A stretch of 64,000 bases of DNA from Comamonadaceae bacterium UBA4962. Lineage in GTDB: Bacteria > Pseudomonadota > Gammaproteobacteria > Burkholderiales > Burkholderiaceae_C. The notes under the pieces were generated by a model, which did no database searches, was not told where the DNA came from, and saw only the letters and a program-made list of their open reading frames with translations. Made by a program: the position numbers and the translations under genes. The stretch spans positions 138,677 through 202,676 of the forward strand of contig DHAE01000020.1 in assembly GCA_002397315.1 (NCBI GenBank), written 5' to 3'. Shown here piece by piece: positions 18,135 through 26,793 of the stretch (its first letter is position 1; each line of letters opens with the position of its first letter).

Positions 18135-18758
18135 ATGAAAAAACTGTTGCTGCACCCCGCCGCCAAGCCGGCCGTCTTCGCGATCTGCCTGCTGCCCTTC
18201 GCCTGGCTCGTCTATGGGGTGATCGCCGATCGCCTGGGACCCAACCCGGCGGAGGCGCTCATCCGCGCTTCGGGCGACTGGGCCCTGCGGGGCCTGTGGA
18301 TCGCGCTCGCCGTCACGCCGCTGCGCATGCTCACCGGCATGCCGGCGCTGGCGCGGTTCCGCCGCATGATCGGGCTGTTCGCGTTCTTCTACGCGCTGGT
18401 GCACCTGCTGTGCTACGCGTGGCTGGACATGGGCTTCGACGTGCCGGAGATCGTGCGCGACATCGCCAAGCGGCCCTTCATCCTCGTCGGGATGCTCGCG
18501 TTCGCGCTGCTGCTGGTGCTCGCGGCCACCTCGTTCAACCGGGCCATCCGCTGGCTCGGCGGCAAGCGCTGGCAGGCCCTGCACCGCGCCGTCTACGTGG
18601 CCTCGGCGCTGGCGCTGCTGCATTTCTTCTGGATGCGGTCCGGCAAGAATCTCGTGGGGGAAGTGGCGATTTATGCGGCCATCCTGGCTGCGCTGCTGGG
18701 GTGGCGCGTGTGGAAGGCACTGCGCGGCGCGCGTGCTGCGAGGGCCGTCGTTTCTTGA
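18135..18758 (+). CDS. msrQ: Heme-binding membrane subunit MsrQ (YedZ)
   Basis: Six-helix inner-membrane cytochrome b of 207 residues that passes electrons to MsrP. Family features are ALRGLWIALAVTPLRML, the RFRRMIGLFAFFYALVHLLC segment with a heme-ligand histidine, and RWQALHRAVYV-type sequence (here KRWQALHRAVYVASALALLH) with two further histidines. Length and position after msrP are standard. Confidence 0.94.
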   Translation: MKKLLLHPAAKPAVFAICLLPFAWLVYGVIADRLGPNPAEALIRASGDWALRGLWIALAVTPLRMLTGMPALARFRRMIGLFAFFYALVHLLCYAWLDMGFDVPEIVRDIAKRPFILVGMLAFALLLVLAATSFNRAIRWLGGKRWQALHRAVYVASALALLHFFWMRSGKNLVGEVAIYAAILAALLGWRVWKALRGARAARAVVS

Positions 18759-18800
18759 CCCGGAACCGGGCAGGGACGGCCGTTGCCGGCCCTCAGCCCC

Positions 18801-19637
18801 TCAGGCCCGCACCGCCTGCAGCGCCGGCCTCACCTGCCGCGTGGCCGGATCGATGGTCGCCGTGGGCAGTTGGTAGGCCCGGTCGTCGAACAGGTCGATG
18901 CCGCACTGCAGGTTCTCGATCCAGTCGAAGAAATCGGCGATCGCCTGCCGCCCCATGATGGGCGCGCCGTGCTGCGGCACCAGCATGGCGATGTCGAGCT
19001 GGCGGGCCATGCGCGTCCACAGGCGCAGGATCTTGTTGGACACCATGTAGCGGCGGTGGAAGCCCTCCATGCGCGGGATGTGCGGACGCAGGTCGGTGAC
19101 CGGCTCGCGTGCCTCGGCCCCGGAGGTCATCGAGACGCCCAGGTCGCCCGTGAAAAGGATCTTGCTGACCGGGTCGTAGAAGTGGAAGTTGCCCTCGGAA
19201 TGCATGAAGTGCGCGGGCAGCAGCACCAGCTCGTGCCGGCCCAGCGGCAGATGGCCGCCGGCGTCCGGCACGCCGATGACGCGGTTCTCGGTCTTGCCCA
19301 CCTTGGTGAAGTGGGGCGCGAAGCGTTCCCAGATGCGCGAGATCACCAGCGTGGCCTTGGTGCTGGTCATCCACCGGTCGAGCGAGGCGATGATGTCCGG
19401 ATCGGCGTGCGAGGCGATGAGGTAGGAGAGCTTGTGCGGCGGGAAATGCTTGCTCATCCCCATGAAGAGCTCGTTGAAGGCGAGGTTGCCGCCCGGGTCG
19501 ATGATCGCCCCGGTGTCGCCGTCCACGATGAGGAACTGGTTGGCCTGCACCGCCTGGCCATCCTCCTCGATGAGGTCGGAAAACATCAGGCACGCATGGT
19601 GCCTGTCCCGATACAGTTCCAGAGGTTCCGATGCCAT
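18801..19637 (-). CDS. Flavodiiron-type metallo-beta-lactamase-fold protein (oxygen-binding diiron domain only)
   Basis: The 278-residue soluble protein has the metallo-beta-lactamase fold of the FprA/ROO/ODP group. The metal motif is SHADPDI rather than the hydrolase HxHxDH, as in diiron flavoproteins. Further ligands are likely in HSEGNFHF, FTGDLG and PQHGAPIMG. There is no C-terminal flavodoxin domain, so an external electron donor would be needed for O2 or NO reduction, or it may be a sensor. The ATG at 19637 starts MASEPLELY. It is convergent with msrQ and lies 76 bases downstream of lysA on the same strand. Confidence 0.8.
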   Translation of the reverse strand: MASEPLELYRDRHHACLMFSDLIEEDGQAVQANQFLIVDGDTGAIIDPGGNLAFNELFMGMSKHFPPHKLSYLIASHADPDIIASLDRWMTSTKATLVISRIWERFAPHFTKVGKTENRVIGVPDAGGHLPLGRHELVLLPAHFMHSEGNFHFYDPVSKILFTGDLGVSMTSGAEAREPVTDLRPHIPRMEGFHRRYMVSNKILRLWTRMARQLDIAMLVPQHGAPIMGRQAIADFFDWIENLQCGIDLFDDRAYQLPTATIDPATRQVRPALQAVRA

Positions 19638-19713
19638 GGCGTTCCGTCCGTCGTGAAACTGCCAATGTACGGACGCCGGGCCGGCGGGAGCTTGATGCGC
19701 ATCAAGCGAATGG

Positions 19714-20997
19714 TCAGCCGGGCAGCTTCTCGTGGCGGAACGTGTCTTCGAGCGTCTCGCGCGCGCGGATGACGTCGGCGCGGCTGCCGTCCACCAGCAC
19801 CTCGGCAGGGCGCGAACGCGTGTTGTAGTTGCTGCCCATCGAACTGCAATACGCGCCGGCGGAGAGCACCGCGAGCCGGTCGCCCGCCTGCACCGCCAGC
19901 GTGCGGTCGCGGCCGATCCAGTCGCCGCTCTCGCAGATCGGGCCGACCACGTCGTACACCGCGGCCTCGGTGCCCGGTGCGGCAGGCGCCACCGGGACGA
20001 TCGCATGGAACGCCTGGTACATCGCCGGCCGCGGCAGGTCGTTCATCGCGGCATCGACGATGCAGAAGTTCTTCTGCTCGCCGGGCTTCACGTACAGCAC
20101 CTCGGTCAGGCACACGCCCGCATTGCCCACCAGGGAGCGCCCGGGTTCGATCATGAACTGCCGGTCGCCGTAGCCGCGCGCGTCCAGGCGCGCGAGCAGC
20201 TGCGCCCACAGCGCATCGGCCGCGGGCGGCGTGTCGCCGTTGTAGTCGATGCCCAGGCCCCCGCCGAAGTCGATGTGGTGGATCGGAATGCCGGCCGCCT
20301 CGATCTGCGCGACGAGGTCGAGCATGCGGTCCACCGCGTCGAGGTAGGGCGTGGCCTCGGTGATCTGCGAGCCGATGTGGCAGTCGATGCCCACCACCTG
20401 CAGGCCCGGCAGGGCCGCGGCGCGCTGGTAGGTGGCCACGGTGCGCTCGTGGGCGACGCCGAACTTGTTGCCCTTGAGGCCGGTCGAGATGTAGGGATGG
20501 GTCTTCGGATCGACGTTGGGGTTCACGCGGATGCTCACGGGGGCCTGCTTGCCGCAGGCCACCGCGACCTCGCTGAGCACGTCGAGCTCGGGCTCGCTCT
20601 CGACGTTGAAGCAGCCGATGCCGGCCTCCAGGGCCTCGCGCATCTCCTGGCGCGTCTTGCCCACGCCGGAGAAGATCACCTTGGCGGCGTCGCCGCCCGC
20701 GGCCAGCACGCGCCGCAGCTCGCCGCCCGAGACGATGTCGAAACCGCAGCCCGCGCGCGCGAAGAGTTGCAGCACCGCCAGCGACGAGTTGGCCTTCATC
20801 GCATAGCAGATCTGCACCTTGCGGCCCGCGAAGCCGCGCTGGTAGGCCGCGAGCGCCGCGAGCATCGATGCCTTGGAATACACGTAGAGCGGCGTGCCGT
20901 GCTCCTGCGCCAGATCGGAGGCGCGCACGGATTCGATGAACAGTTCGCCGCCCTGGTAGGCGATGTGGGGATGGCCGGGCAGTGCGGGCAGCGTCAT
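19714..20997 (-). CDS. lysA: Diaminopimelate decarboxylase
   Basis: PLP enzyme for the last step of lysine synthesis (meso-diaminopimelate to lysine and CO2). The 427 residues show the PLP lysine in CYAMKANSSLAVL, the phosphate-binding DFGGGLGIDYNG and the active-site CESGD motif (GPICESGDWIG). The start codon overlaps the stop of the lptM-like gene by four bases. The lptM-lysA pairing, divergent from cyaY, is the normal order in beta- and gammaproteobacteria. Confidence 0.96.
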   Translation of the reverse strand: MTLPALPGHPHIAYQGGELFIESVRASDLAQEHGTPLYVYSKASMLAALAAYQRGFAGRKVQICYAMKANSSLAVLQLFARAGCGFDIVSGGELRRVLAAGGDAAKVIFSGVGKTRQEMREALEAGIGCFNVESEPELDVLSEVAVACGKQAPVSIRVNPNVDPKTHPYISTGLKGNKFGVAHERTVATYQRAAALPGLQVVGIDCHIGSQITEATPYLDAVDRMLDLVAQIEAAGIPIHHIDFGGGLGIDYNGDTPPAADALWAQLLARLDARGYGDRQFMIEPGRSLVGNAGVCLTEVLYVKPGEQKNFCIVDAAMNDLPRPAMYQAFHAIVPVAPAAPGTEAAVYDVVGPICESGDWIGRDRTLAVQAGDRLAVLSAGAYCSSMGSNYNTRSRPAEVLVDGSRADVIRARETLEDTFRHEKLPG

Positions 20998-21287
20998 GGG
21001 GTGGTGGTGGAGGCAGGGGACGACGCGGGGGTCGGGGGCTGGGTGGCGGCGGGCGAGGCCGGGGGTGCCGAGAGCGAGGGCGCCGGTGCGAGCACCGGCG
21101 CCGGGATGGGCGCGGGGGAGGGCGTGTCGCGCATGGGATCGAGCGTCTGCGGCAGGGTGGCGCGCTGGCTTGCTGCGGGGTCGCCCGGCAGGTAGAGCGC
21201 CCCGCGCTGGCCGCAGCCCGCGAGCAGGGCAACCGCACCGGCAGCAAGGACGCAGGTGCTGACTAGAATTTGCGAAGCTCTCAACAT
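20994..21287 (-). CDS. lptM: LptM-like small lipoprotein (LPS translocon maturation chaperone family)
   Basis: The 97-residue lipoprotein has a signal peptide ending at the lipobox LLAGC, directly followed by GQRGALYLP, the short conserved core of the LptM/YifL family. In E. coli this protein helps the LptD-LptE LPS translocon to mature. The rest of the chain is a low-complexity proline/alanine/serine tail, which is longer than in E. coli and is probably a flexible linker. It overlaps lysA by four bases, and its start is only 18 bases from the divergent cyaY start. Confidence 0.82.
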   Translation of the reverse strand: MLRASQILVSTCVLAAGAVALLAGCGQRGALYLPGDPAASQRATLPQTLDPMRDTPSPAPIPAPVLAPAPSLSAPPASPAATQPPTPASSPASTTTP

Positions 21288-21305
21288 CCGCAAATTGTAG
21301 AAGTA

Positions 21306-21638
21306 ATGACCGATCTCGAATTCCAGGACCATGCCGAGAAACTGCTGCTGGCGGTGGAACAGGGCTGCGACCGCATCAACGACGCGAGCGATGCCGACCT
21401 CGATGCCCAGCGCACCGGCGGCATGGTGACGATCACTTTCCCCAACCGCAGCCAGATCGTGGTCAACCTGCAGAAGCCCCTGCACGAGGTGTGGATGGCC
21501 GCGCAGTCCGGCGGCTACCACTACCGTTTCGACGGCAGCGCGTGGCAGGACACGAAAGGGGCGGGCGAATTCTTCGCGGCCCTGAGCGAGAACGCGTCGC
21601 GGCAGGCGGGCATGCCGCTGGCATTCATGGCGCCCTGA
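21306..21638 (+). CDS. cyaY: Iron donor protein CyaY (bacterial frataxin)
   Basis: The 110-residue iron-binding regulator of Fe-S cluster assembly acts with IscS. It has the acidic first helix (FQDHAEKLLLAVEQGCDRIND), the sheet motif MVTITFPNRSQIVVN, and the hallmark QPLHEVWMA-type segment, here QKPLHEVWMAAQSGGYHY. The ATG at 21306 gives the conserved MTDLEF start. It is followed by a strong two-way terminator. Confidence 0.95.
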   Translation: MTDLEFQDHAEKLLLAVEQGCDRINDASDADLDAQRTGGMVTITFPNRSQIVVNLQKPLHEVWMAAQSGGYHYRFDGSAWQDTKGAGEFFAALSENASRQAGMPLAFMAP

Positions 21639-21662
21639 GCGCCCCGCCGCCAGCGAAGGCGC

Positions 21663-21705
21663 GAAGAAAAAGGCACCGCGGCCCAGGCCGGGGTGCCTTT
21701 TCTTC
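21663..21705. terminator. Bidirectional terminator between cyaY and mrcA
   Basis: GAAGAAAAAGGCACC (21663-21677) pairs with GGTGCCTTTTCTTC (21692-21705), with one extra A. The A and T tracts on either side give a T run on both strands, so the hairpin can end both cyaY (+) and mrcA (-) transcripts. Confidence 0.85.
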
Positions 21706-21737
21706 ATGCTCTCCCGCGGGTGCCCGCGGGGAGCCGG

Positions 21738-24137
21738 TCAGTTGCGGAACAGATCCAGGATCCGGTTGCGCTCTTCCGTGGGCGGCGGAGCCTGCGGCGG
21801 CGCGCCCGGTACCGCGGAGACGGGGGCGGAGTGGTCCTCCATGCCCACGCTCGCCACGCCCGCATTGCGCGCGAATTCCTCGTAGTACCACTCGCCGCCG
21901 ACGTTCACCACGCCCGGCGGCACCGTGGGTTCGGCCACCGGCACGCCCTTGAGCGCGCGCTCCATGAAGCTGATCCAGATCGGCAGGCTCAGGCCGCCCC
22001 CGGTCTCGCGGCTGCCCAGGTTGCGCGGCGTGTCGTAGCCGATCCAGGTCACGGCCGCGATGGTGGGCTGGAAGCCGGCGAACCAGGCGTCCACGGCATC
22101 GTTGGTCGTGCCGGTCTTGCCGTAGATGTCCGGGCGCTTGAGCGTGGCCTGCGCCTTCGCGGCGGTGCCCGAGCGGGCGACTTCCTGCAGCAGGCTGTCC
22201 ATCACGAAGGCGTTGCGCGGCTCGATGGCGCGCGGATTGGACGTGGTCGCCGGCGGCTCGAAGTTCGACAGGATGCGTCCCTTGTGGTCGGTCACCCGCG
22301 CGATGAGGTAGGGGTTCACGCGGTATCCGCCGTTCGCGAACACCGAATACGCGGCCACCATCTGCATCGGGGTCACCGAGCCCGCGCCCAGCGCCATCGT
22401 GAGGTAGGCCGGGTGCTTGTCGGCATCGAACCCGAAGCGGGTGATCCAGTCCTGGGCCGTCTTCGGACCCACGGCCTGCAGGACACGGATGGACACCACG
22501 TTCTTCGACTTGGCCAGCGCGGTGCGCATCGTCATCGGGCCGTCGTACCGGCCGTCGTAGTTCTTGGGCTCCCACGGCTGGCCGCCCGTCGTGCCGGCGC
22601 TGAAGAACAGCGGGGCATCGTTCACCACGGTGGCCGGGCTGAAGCCCTTCTCGAGCGCGGCCGAGTAGATGAACGGCTTGAAGCTGGAGCCCGGCTGCCG
22701 CCAGGCCTGGGTCACGTGGTTGAACTTGTTCTTGTCGAAGTCGAACCCGCCCACCAGCGCCTTGATCGCCCCGCTGCGCGGATCGACGGCCACGAAGGCA
22801 CCTTCGACCTCGGGCAACTGGGTGATGTCCCAGGTCTTCTTGGGCGTCTGGATGATGCGGATCACCGCGCCGCGGCGGATGCGGATGTTGGGCGGCGCCT
22901 TGTCGCTCAGGCCCGACTGCGCGGGCTTGAGGCCCTCGCCGGTGATCTCGATGGGCTCGCCGTTCGCGCGGGCCGCCACGATCTTCTTGGCCGAGGCCTC
23001 CAGCACGACGGCGGAGAGCACGTCGCCGTTGTCCGGATGCCCGGCCAGGGTGTCGTCGATCACGTCCTCGGCTTCCTGCGGATCGGTCGGCAGCGCGACG
23101 AACTTCTCGGGGCCGCGGTAGTGCTGGCGGCGCTCATAGTCCATGATGCCCTTGCGCAGCGCCTGGTAGGCGGCTTCCTGGTCGCCGGCGTTCAGCGTGG
23201 TGTAGACGTTCAGGCCGCGCGTGTAGGCTTCGTTGCCGTACTGGGCATAGATGAGCTGCCGCGCCATCTCGGCCACGTATTCGGCATGGATGCGGGTGTT
23301 GTCCGGGCCGCCCGGACGGATCTTCAGGTCTTCCTGCTTGGCTGCCGCGCCTTCCTCGGCCGTGATGAAGCCGTTCTCGACCATGCGGTCGATGATGTAG
23401 AGCTGGCGTATGCGGGCGCGCTTCGGGTTGCTGATCGGGTTGTAGGCCGAAGGGGCCTTGGGCAGGCCCGCGAGCATGGCCGCTTCGGCGATGCTGATCG
23501 ATTTCAGGGGCTTGCCGAAATACGCCTCGGAGGCGGCGGCGAAGCCGTAGGCACGGTTTCCCAGATAAATCTGGTTCATGTAAATCTCGAGAATCTGATT
23601 TTTGCTCAACAGATGCTCAAGTTTGAACGTTAGTAAGATTTCGTAAATTTTCCGTGTGATTGTTTTCTCGGACGAGAGATAAACATTGCGCGCCACCTGC
23701 ATGGTGATGGTGGAGGCACCCTGGCTCTTCACGCGCCCGAGGTTGGCCAGGCCGGCCCGCACCATGCCCTTGTAGTCGACGCCGCCGTGCTGGAAGAAGC
23801 GGGCGTCCTCGATGGCCAGCACCGCGTTGGTCATCACTTTCGGAATCTCGTCGATCGGCGTGAGGTTGCGCCGCTCTTCGCCGAATTCGCCGAGCAGGGC
23901 GCCTTCGACCGAGTACACCCGCAGCGGCAGTTTCGGGCGGTAGTCCGCCAGGTCCGAGACGTCGGGCAGGTTGGGGTAGGCCACTGCCAGCGCCACGGCG
24001 ATCAGCAGGCCGAGGCCGGCGGCACCGGCGGCCGCGATCCCCAGGAGCCACGCGATGCTCTTGAGCAGCCATCGGAGCCACGTGGGACGGGCGGAAGCGC
24101 TCTGCTGCGCGTGCTTGTCGGGGGAGGGAGGGGGCAT
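21738..24137 (-). CDS. mrcA: Penicillin-binding protein 1A
   Basis: Bifunctional peptidoglycan synthase anchored in the inner membrane, 799 residues. An N-terminal helix (WLLGIAAAGAAGLGLLIAVA) is followed by the glycosyltransferase domain with its catalytic glutamate in IEDARFFQHGGVDYKG. An intervening OB-like region comes next, then the transpeptidase domain with SxxK in GSSFKPFIYS, SxN in AKSKNVVSIR and KTG in IYGKTGTTND. A proline-rich tail ends the protein. It is divergent from the pil operon, as is typical of proteobacteria. Confidence 0.95.
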   Translation of the reverse strand: MPPPSPDKHAQQSASARPTWLRWLLKSIAWLLGIAAAGAAGLGLLIAVALAVAYPNLPDVSDLADYRPKLPLRVYSVEGALLGEFGEERRNLTPIDEIPKVMTNAVLAIEDARFFQHGGVDYKGMVRAGLANLGRVKSQGASTITMQVARNVYLSSEKTITRKIYEILLTFKLEHLLSKNQILEIYMNQIYLGNRAYGFAAASEAYFGKPLKSISIAEAAMLAGLPKAPSAYNPISNPKRARIRQLYIIDRMVENGFITAEEGAAAKQEDLKIRPGGPDNTRIHAEYVAEMARQLIYAQYGNEAYTRGLNVYTTLNAGDQEAAYQALRKGIMDYERRQHYRGPEKFVALPTDPQEAEDVIDDTLAGHPDNGDVLSAVVLEASAKKIVAARANGEPIEITGEGLKPAQSGLSDKAPPNIRIRRGAVIRIIQTPKKTWDITQLPEVEGAFVAVDPRSGAIKALVGGFDFDKNKFNHVTQAWRQPGSSFKPFIYSAALEKGFSPATVVNDAPLFFSAGTTGGQPWEPKNYDGRYDGPMTMRTALAKSKNVVSIRVLQAVGPKTAQDWITRFGFDADKHPAYLTMALGAGSVTPMQMVAAYSVFANGGYRVNPYLIARVTDHKGRILSNFEPPATTSNPRAIEPRNAFVMDSLLQEVARSGTAAKAQATLKRPDIYGKTGTTNDAVDAWFAGFQPTIAAVTWIGYDTPRNLGSRETGGGLSLPIWISFMERALKGVPVAEPTVPPGVVNVGGEWYYEEFARNAGVASVGMEDHSAPVSAVPGAPPQAPPPTEERNRILDLFRN

Positions 24138-24329
24138 ATCTGTCCAGGAGGAGTCAACCGGGCATTATAAAAAGTCGCTCATTGCATCACCGTTTTTTTC
24201 CCCCCAAGCCCGGCCGTGGCGGAGGTGCGCGAAGGGCTCTTGCCGGAGCCCCTGCATAACACCGTGCGGGGCCCCGAAAACCGTCTGCTTTTGACAACGC
24301 AACGCCGGCCGGTGCGAAGGGCAACGCTT

Positions 24330-24358
24330 TGCCGGCCCGCAACCTTACTGCTAGCATT
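24330..24358 (+). promoter_or_regulatory. Predicted sigma-70 promoter of pilMNOPQ
   Basis: TTGCCG (24330-24335) and TAGCAT (24353-24358) are separated by 17 bases. Transcription would begin near 24365 and give a leader of about 50 bases before the pilM start. A TTGACA at 24292-24297 has no good -10 partner. This is a sequence match only. Confidence 0.5.
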
Positions 24359-24413
24359 CATGTGAAGTGTTAAGTTTTGTTGCGTCAATAAGGCGAGTTA
24401 CAGGGGGCCAATC

Positions 24414-25493
24414 TTGATCTCTTTGGGATCTTTGTTCAGTCGCCAGGCTGCGCCGCTGCTGGGTATCGACATCAGTTCCTCCAGCGTGAAGCTGGTGGAA
24501 CTGGGGCGCGACAAGGCGGGGGGGCTGGTGCTGGAACGTTGCGCGATCGAGCCCCTGGAGCGCGGCTGGATCAGCGACGGCAACATCGAGAAGTTCGATG
24601 AGGTCGCGGAGGCCCTGCGCCGGCTGGTCAAGAAGAGCGGCACCCGCACCAAGAACGTCGCGCTGGCGCTGCCGCCCTCGGCCGTCATCACCAAGCGCAT
24701 CACGCTCCCGGGCGGCATGACCGAGCAGGAGCTCGAGGTGCAGGTCGAATCGGAAGCCAACCAGTACATCCCTTTCTCGCTGGACGAGGTGAGCCTCGAC
24801 TTCTGCGTCATCGGTCCCAACAAGAGCGCGCCCGGCGACGTGGACGTGCTCATCGCCGCATCCCGCCGCGAAAAGGTGCAGGACCGCCAGGGGCTCGCCG
24901 AGGCCGCGGGCCTCAAGCCCGTGATCGTCGACATCGAATCGCACGCCTCCCGCCTCGCGGCCGGGCGGCTCATCGAGGCGCTGCCGAACCGGGGCCAGGA
25001 CGCCCTGGTGGCGCTCTTCGAAGTGGGCGCGCTCACCACCAGCATGCAGGTCATCCGCAACGACGAAGTCCTCTACGACCGGGACCAGGCCTTCGGCGGC
25101 GCGCAGCTCACGCAGCTCATCGTCCGGCAATACGGGTTTTCCGCCGAAGAGGCGGAAGGCAAGAAGCGCAGCGGCGACCTGCCCGAGGACTATGCCTCGG
25201 CCGTGCTGCGGCCGTTCGTGGAGAGCATGGCTCAGGAAATCGGTCGTGCATTGCAATTCTTCTTCACGAGTACGCCCTACAACCGGGTGGATCACATCAT
25301 GCTGGCCGGCGGCTCCGCGCCCCTGCCCGGGCTGACGGAGGCCGTCACGCAGCACTCGGGCTGCGCCTGCACGGCCGTCAATCCCTTTGAGGGCATGGAG
25401 ATCGGAAGTTCCGTGCGGCTCAAGAAGATGGTGCGCGAGGCGCCTTCCTACCTCACCTCGTGCGGGCTGGCCATGCGGAGGTTCCTCCAGTGA
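24414..25493 (+). CDS. pilM: Type IV pilus assembly ATPase-like protein PilM
   Basis: Actin-like cytoplasmic protein of the pilus alignment complex, 359 residues. It binds the N-terminal tail of PilN. It shows LLGIDISSSSVKLVEL at the N-terminus (phosphate-binding region) and a MLAGGSAPLPGL motif in the second half. The start is a TTG preceded by AGGGGG at good spacing; it gives the conserved MISLGSLFSRQ, and no ATG fits. The pilN GTG overlaps the stop. Confidence 0.94.
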   Translation: MISLGSLFSRQAAPLLGIDISSSSVKLVELGRDKAGGLVLERCAIEPLERGWISDGNIEKFDEVAEALRRLVKKSGTRTKNVALALPPSAVITKRITLPGGMTEQELEVQVESEANQYIPFSLDEVSLDFCVIGPNKSAPGDVDVLIAASRREKVQDRQGLAEAAGLKPVIVDIESHASRLAAGRLIEALPNRGQDALVALFEVGALTTSMQVIRNDEVLYDRDQAFGGAQLTQLIVRQYGFSAEEAEGKKRSGDLPEDYASAVLRPFVESMAQEIGRALQFFFTSTPYNRVDHIMLAGGSAPLPGLTEAVTQHSGCACTAVNPFEGMEIGSSVRLKKMVREAPSYLTSCGLAMRRFLQ

Positions 25494-26104
25494 TTCTCAT
25501 CAACCTGCTGCCCCACCGCGAGGCGGCCCGGAAACGCCGCAAGGAGGCGTTTCAGGTGGCGATGTTCGCGTCCTTCCTCATGGGGCTCGCGATCGCCGCC
25601 GTCATCTACTGGTGGTTCCAGATGATGATCGGCGAGCAGCAGGGGCGCAACGCCTTCCTGCAGTCCGAGATCAAGGTCCTGGAGGGCCAGATCAAGGAGA
25701 TCGCCACCATCGAGGAGGAGATCGCCTCCCTGCGCGCACGCCAGAAGGCGGTCGAAGACCTGCAGTCCGACCGCAACCTGCCGGTGCACCTGCTCACGGA
25801 ACTCGTGCGGCAACTGCCGGACGGCGTCTACATCACGAGCCTGAAGCAGGCGGACCAGGTCGTCACCATGCAGGGCATGGCGCAATCCAACGAGCGCGTC
25901 TCGGAGATGCTGCGCAACCTGTCCGACAACACGCCCTGGTTCTCCAAGCCCGAACTGGTGGAGATCGTGGCTGCCAACGTCGCGCTCACGCCGCGCGACC
26001 AGCGCCGCGTCGCTTCCTTCAACGTGCGCTTCCGCCTCGTGCGGACCAGCGAGGCGCAGAAGGCCATGGACGGAGCCAGCGCACCGCGCGCGGCAGGGGG
26101 ATGA
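25490..26104 (+). CDS. pilN: Type IV pilus inner-membrane protein PilN
   Basis: The 204-residue single-pass protein has the signature start MILINLLPHREAARKRRK, the tail held by PilM. A membrane helix (about 25-45) is followed by a periplasmic coiled coil and a ferredoxin-like domain. The start is a GTG at 25490 that overlaps the pilM stop (GTGA), so the genes are translationally coupled. It pairs with PilO. Confidence 0.93.
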   Translation: MILINLLPHREAARKRRKEAFQVAMFASFLMGLAIAAVIYWWFQMMIGEQQGRNAFLQSEIKVLEGQIKEIATIEEEIASLRARQKAVEDLQSDRNLPVHLLTELVRQLPDGVYITSLKQADQVVTMQGMAQSNERVSEMLRNLSDNTPWFSKPELVEIVAANVALTPRDQRRVASFNVRFRLVRTSEAQKAMDGASAPRAAGG

Positions 26105-26793
26105 CGAACATGGCGACGAGACGCAAGACATCGGTGGATTTCGGCGCGGTGCAGGAGAACCTGCAGCGCCAGTTCCGCAACCTGGACCCCAAAGACCCCT
26201 CGCTGTGGCCGCCGCTGCCGCGGCTGCTGCTGTGCGTGGTGATCGCCGTCGGCGTGGCGGCCTTCCTGTGGTTCTTCAAGATCAACGAATACCAGGACGA
26301 ACTCGAGGCGGAGCGCGCCAAGGAAGTCAGCTTGCGCGAGGACTACCAGCGCAAGCTCGTCAAGGCGGTGAGCCTCGACGCCCTGAAGAAGCAGCGTGAG
26401 CAGGTGCAGCAGTACGTGATCCAGTTGGAGAAGCAACTGCCGAGCAAGGCCGAAATGGCCGCGCTGCTCTCCGACATCAACCAGGCGGGGCTGGGCCGCA
26501 GCCTGCAGTTCGAGCTGTTCCGGCCCGGACAGGTGGTCGCACGCGACTACTACGCCGAACTGCCGATCTCGATCAAGGTCACCGGCAAATACCACGACAT
26601 CGGCGCGTTCGCGGCCGACATCGCCAACCTGTCCCGCATCGTGACCCTGAACAACATCTCGCTGTCTCCCGCGAATTCGAAGGACGCCACGGCCGGCGCG
26701 CTGTCCATGGACGCGACGGCGCGCACCTTCCGCTACCTGGATCCCGAAGAGATCCAGGCGCAGCGCAAGGCAGCCGGGGGAGCGAAGAAATGA
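26101..26793 (+). CDS. pilO: Type IV pilus inner-membrane protein PilO
   Basis: Partner of PilN, 230 residues. A cytoplasmic N-terminal stretch (about 45 residues) is followed by one membrane helix (LLLCVVIAVGVAAFLWFF), a periplasmic coiled coil and a ferredoxin-like domain with the typical KVTGKYHDIGAFAADIANLS segment. The ATG at 26101 overlaps the pilN stop; an ATG three codons later is an alternative. Confidence 0.93.
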   Translation: MTNMATRRKTSVDFGAVQENLQRQFRNLDPKDPSLWPPLPRLLLCVVIAVGVAAFLWFFKINEYQDELEAERAKEVSLREDYQRKLVKAVSLDALKKQREQVQQYVIQLEKQLPSKAEMAALLSDINQAGLGRSLQFELFRPGQVVARDYYAELPISIKVTGKYHDIGAFAADIANLSRIVTLNNISLSPANSKDATAGALSMDATARTFRYLDPEEIQAQRKAAGGAKK

